64,000 nucleotides of DNA from Cacajao melanocephalus (lineage: Eukaryota > Chordata > Mammalia > Primates > Pitheciidae). The position numbers and the translations under genes are program-made. Below the pieces are notes generated by a model that saw only the letters and a program-made list of their open reading frames with translations, was not told the origin of the DNA and did not search any database. The stretch covers positions 1-64,000 of the forward strand of contig CAUYLG010018019.1 of the NCBI GenBank assembly GCA_963573385.1. The letters run 5' to 3'. Of the stretch, positions 60,341-64,000 are shown piece by piece (position 1 is the first letter of the stretch; each line of letters opens with the position of its first letter).

Positions 60341-60559
60341 TTATCACAGACCAAATGGCACTATTACATTTAAAGAAATTTTAATAAGCAGGGGGATATT
60401 TTTAAAATAAGATTCTAGACTTTATATGGATAATCAACTCTAGAAATTCTTCTAATTGCTTTTCTTTTGTTATTATTAACATGTTTGATATTTTATTATG
60501 TATTTAAATATGAATACTCAGTGGGATTTTAAAAAATAAAGTACCATGAATTTCAACAC

Positions 60560-63500
60560 ATGCAGAGATTCATCTAATCAGTAGCCTAGTCAGGATACAG
60601 CACAGTTACACCATTCCATAAATTCCCTCTTTGCTGTTCCTTTTCAGTGACACACCTTCCACACATCCTTAATTCTTACAATCACAGATTGATTCTCCCT
60701 CACTGTAGTTTTGTCATTTCGTGGATATCATATAAATTGAAACATATAGTATGTGACTTCTTGAGACTGGCTTTTCTTCATTCAGCATTATGTCTGAGAT
60801 CCACCCAAGCTGGACGAATAACTAGCCCATTCCCTTTTACTGCTGTTATATTCTATTAGATGAATATACCAAAGTGTGTATCTCCTTTTACCCACTAACG
60901 GGCATTTCAGTAGTTTCCAGTTGTTGGCAAATATGAAAAAGTTTTATAATCATTTGTGTGCTGTTTTTTATATGACCAAAAATTTTCATATTTCTTGAGT
61001 AAATACCAAGTTCCCACATATGTGTGACTCTCTATAAGGTATTGCCAAACATTTTGTTTTTTCCAGAGTAGCTGTGCTAGTTTTTAGTCCACCAGATTTG
61101 CATGAGAGATTGAGTTGCTCTGTGGCCTTGTCAACACTTGGTATTTTCAGCATTTTTCACTTAAACCACTCTAGCAGTTATGTAGCAATATTTTTTATAG
61201 TTTCAATTTACATTTCTGTGTTGGCTAATTGTGTGCTAATTTATATTTCTCTATTGGCTTTATTCACTTAATATCATTTTCATAGACATTTTTAAATTTT
61301 TATAAAATCCAATTTATCATTTAACATTTTGCTTGTCATATCTAAACTTTGCCTAAACTCAGCTCACAAGAATATTTTCCTACCTTTTCTTCTAAGTGTT
61401 TTATAGTTTGGGGTTTAAATTAAGGTCTGTGATTCATTTTGAGTTAATTTTACACACAGCATGTGTTTTATGTAGATATTCGTTTTTATATGGATGCCCA
61501 ATTGCTCCAGCCTGACTTGTTAAAATCATCTTTGTACTTTTATCAAAAATTAAATGGCCGTATTTGAGTGTGTCTACATTTGGATTTTCCATACTACCAC
61601 TAGTGTATGTCTTTGTCCTTTTGCCAGTACAGCACTGTCCTGATGTAGAGTATGTTTTAAAATTAGCTAGTGTCATTCCTCCAATTTCATTTTATTTTTC
61701 AAACTTCCTTTGACTGTTTAATTTCTTTGACTTTCCTTAAGCATTTAAAAATTGGCATGTATAAAACTAAAAAAAATTCTGCATGAATTTGTATTAAAAT
61801 TAAGTGTAATCTATAGAACCACTTGAAGAAAATTGACACTTTTACTAATCTGAATCATCAAATTCATGAACTCACTTTGTAGTTACGTGTGTTTATGTGT
61901 TTCTGCATCTTTTCCACCAGCATTTTATAGTATGCATCGTATAGGTTTCGTAGAGATAATTTAGAAATATGTAGTTATTTCATTGTTGTAACTATTGTAA
62001 ATTTGTTTTAGGATATGGGTATTCAATTGTTTATTGCTAGTTTATATAAACACATATTTTTTGTTGTATGGATCTTGTATACTGAAACTTTTCTATCCCA
62101 CATATTAGTATATTGAATGTTTTGTAGATTATTTGGGATTTTCAGTGTAAATAATCATATCACCTGTAAATAGGGACAATTTAAATTTTTAATTTTGTGT
62201 TATCTAGGACATTCCAATATGATGCTGACTAGAAATGTTGAGAATGGATACACATGCCTTGTTCCTAATCATGAGTGGGAAGTTGCATTGTCTTTCACCA
62301 TTCAGTATAATGTCAGCTGTAATTGTTTTTGTTGTTGCTTTTTGTTTTGTTGGTAGATATCTTTTACTAGGTAGACGATCTCATCTCTATTCTTACTATG
62401 CAGAGAGTTTCTATCATTGATGTACACCGAATATTATTTTTTTCTGCATCAGTTAGTATAATACATTGACTTTTCTTTAGGCTCTTAATGGTGTATTGCA
62501 TTGATCTTTGCATATGAATCCAACCTTCCGTTGGCAGTATAAACCCCACTTGGCCATTATGTGTTTGTATGTGTTTGCCTCTGTATATATGTATATGCAT
62601 CTATCTATCTATCTATCTACAATACATATCTTTGATTTGTTCAAATTTTGCTCATAACTTTTACATCTATATTCCTGAAAGATAATTGCTTCAAGTTTTT
62701 TCTTTTTGTTCTCTTTTGCCCTGGTTTTGATGTCAGGATAAGACCAGCTTTGAAAAATGTTTTGGGAAGTGTTCACTTCCCTACGTTGTCCAAAAGAAAT
62801 GTGTAAATTTGGCTTAATTTTGTCTTCTGAAACTGATGTGAAAAAGTTTCTGGGCCTTAAGATTATTTTAAAAGTTTTTGAACTAAACATTAAATTTATT
62901 TAAGGTCATAGAAACATTCAGATGTTCTCTTTTTGTTAGCTAAGTGTTGTTAGTTTTTGTTTTTTTTTTTTTTTCCTGAGGAATTGTTTTATTTTTATTA
63001 TTTTCTAAAATTCATTTGGGTAGAAATGTTCATGGTATGTACTTACTATTCTTTTAATACCTGCCGTGTTTAGGAAGTGATATTCTTTTATTTCTAATAT
63101 AGTAAATTATTATCTCTTATTCTTTTGTCCATATTACAAGCAATTTAACCATTTATTACTACTGTTAAAATTTTTCTTTCATTAGTTTTTCTTTGCTTAT
63201 TTTAAATTTTGAAAATCTCTGCTTTCATGTTTATTATTTTCTCCTATGATTGCTTTTGCTTTATTTTGCTGATGTTATACTAGTCTCTTAAGATTAAGCT
63301 GATAATATTACTTAAAAAAAGTATTCTTCCTTATTCTAAACAATGATTGCTGTGTATATCTAAAGCAATATTGCTTTAGCTATATCCCCTAAAATTTTAT
63401 ATATTGTATTTTCACTTTTATCAGATCAAAATATTTAATAATTTACATTGCAACTTCCTTATAAATCTATGGATTATTTAGAATAGTTGATTAATTTTTA

Positions 63501-64000
63501 GATATATGATATTCCAGTTATCATTATGACATTGATTTCCAGTTTAATTTTATAACAATCAGAACATTTTTGATATGATTTCAATTATTTTAAGTTTTTA
63601 ATGGTTTATTACATAACACAGAATATTATCTACCTTGAAAAATGTGTGTGGATTTGAACAGAATCTGTATTCTAGTCTTGGTAAATGCAGTATTTTGTAA
63701 AGGTAAACTAAGTCCAAGTGGTTGATATTTTTTATCAGTCTTTCTATTCTTGAATGTTGACCTTTCATCTACTAGTTCCATTGATTACATGAGCAGTGTT
63801 GAAGTCTCCAAGTATGTTTGTAGACTTGTTCATTTCTTTTGCTTTTTGCTTTCTGTATTTGGAGATTCTTCTGTTTTGTTTACACACAGGGTTTTTTACT
63901 ATCTTGAAACATCGACCCATTTATAATTATTAAATTATGTTCTTTATCTCTTATAATTCACTTTCAGTAATTCATTTAGAAAAGATCTGCTTGCATACAA
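60560..64000 (-). mobile_element. Long antisense L1M (ORF2 and 3' part), runs off the window
   Basis: On the plus strand: ATGTCTGAGATCCACCCAAG, CATTTCAGTAGTTTCCAGTT, then a body with GTTTATTGCTAGTTTATATA, CACATGCCTTGTTCCTAAT, AATTTATTTAAGGTCATAGA and TTGAAGTCTCCAAGTATGTT. These are reverse-complement landmarks of an old L1M ORF2, with the 3' end to the left (near 60560) and more 5' parts to the right. Heavily decayed, with no ORF of note. A (TCTA)n run lies at about 62599-62620, and a T-run near 62959-62974. The element continues past 64000. Confidence 0.85.
62597..62620. repeat. (TCTA)n microsatellite
   Basis: Five to six TCTA units inside the L1M relic. Confidence 0.9.

Overview
This is a primate, most likely human, nuclear DNA window. 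Evidence: AluS-type SINEs with target-site duplications, THE1/MST-type MaLR proviruses, primate-type L1 fragments, a Tigger1 DNA transposon and MIR relics sit in AT-rich, CpG-poor sequence. I find no protein-coding gene, rRNA, tRNA, CpG island or CRISPR array. Every open reading frame of note is a remnant of a mobile element, a translated microsatellite or a chance ORF. It reads as a gene desert or the interior of a very long intron. No bacterial-style operon, and nothing I would call a new biological system, is visible.

Layout. 1-5730: nearly full-length sense L1, with both ORFs broken and a mutated reverse-transcriptase catalytic motif. 7670-9908: antisense MaLR provirus (LTR-int-LTR). 12.12-12.42 kb: MER2. 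12.64-13.29 kb: an odd AT-rich composite of direct and inverted repeats with a long hairpin. 15.35-19.7 kb: a mosaic of L1 pieces in both orientations around a MaLR solo LTR. 20.5-21.1 kb: MLT1-like LTR. 22.0-24.67 kb: a second antisense MaLR provirus whose right-hand LTR is split by an L1 fragment with a recognisable target duplication. 25.4-31.7 kb: MLT1-like LTRs, an older repeat split by an MLT1-like LTR, a small Alu relic and L1ME. 34.05-36.40 kb: Tigger1 with a decayed transposase.

36.4-64 kb. The next 20 kb are mostly unique, with GT tracts, MIR relics, an LTR at 42.8 kb, an Alu at 44.07 kb and several low-repeat stretches that could be non-coding regulatory DNA. 48.28-49.22 kb: L1 with a textbook 5' inversion. 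51.0-52.3 kb: an ancient repeat and an MLT1-like LTR. 54.8-56.1 kb: simple repeats and an AluS with a 15-bp duplication. 59.16 kb: a 3'-truncated Alu. 60.56 kb to the end: a long antisense L1M running out of the window.

The elements do not work together as a system. What can be read is the order of insertion: MIR, L1M and other old relics first, then MLT1, MER2 and Tigger1, then MST/THE1 and L1PB/PA, then AluS. Boundaries are usually good to 5-20 bases. Subfamily names come from recognising consensus-like sequence by eye and need RepeatMasker confirmation.
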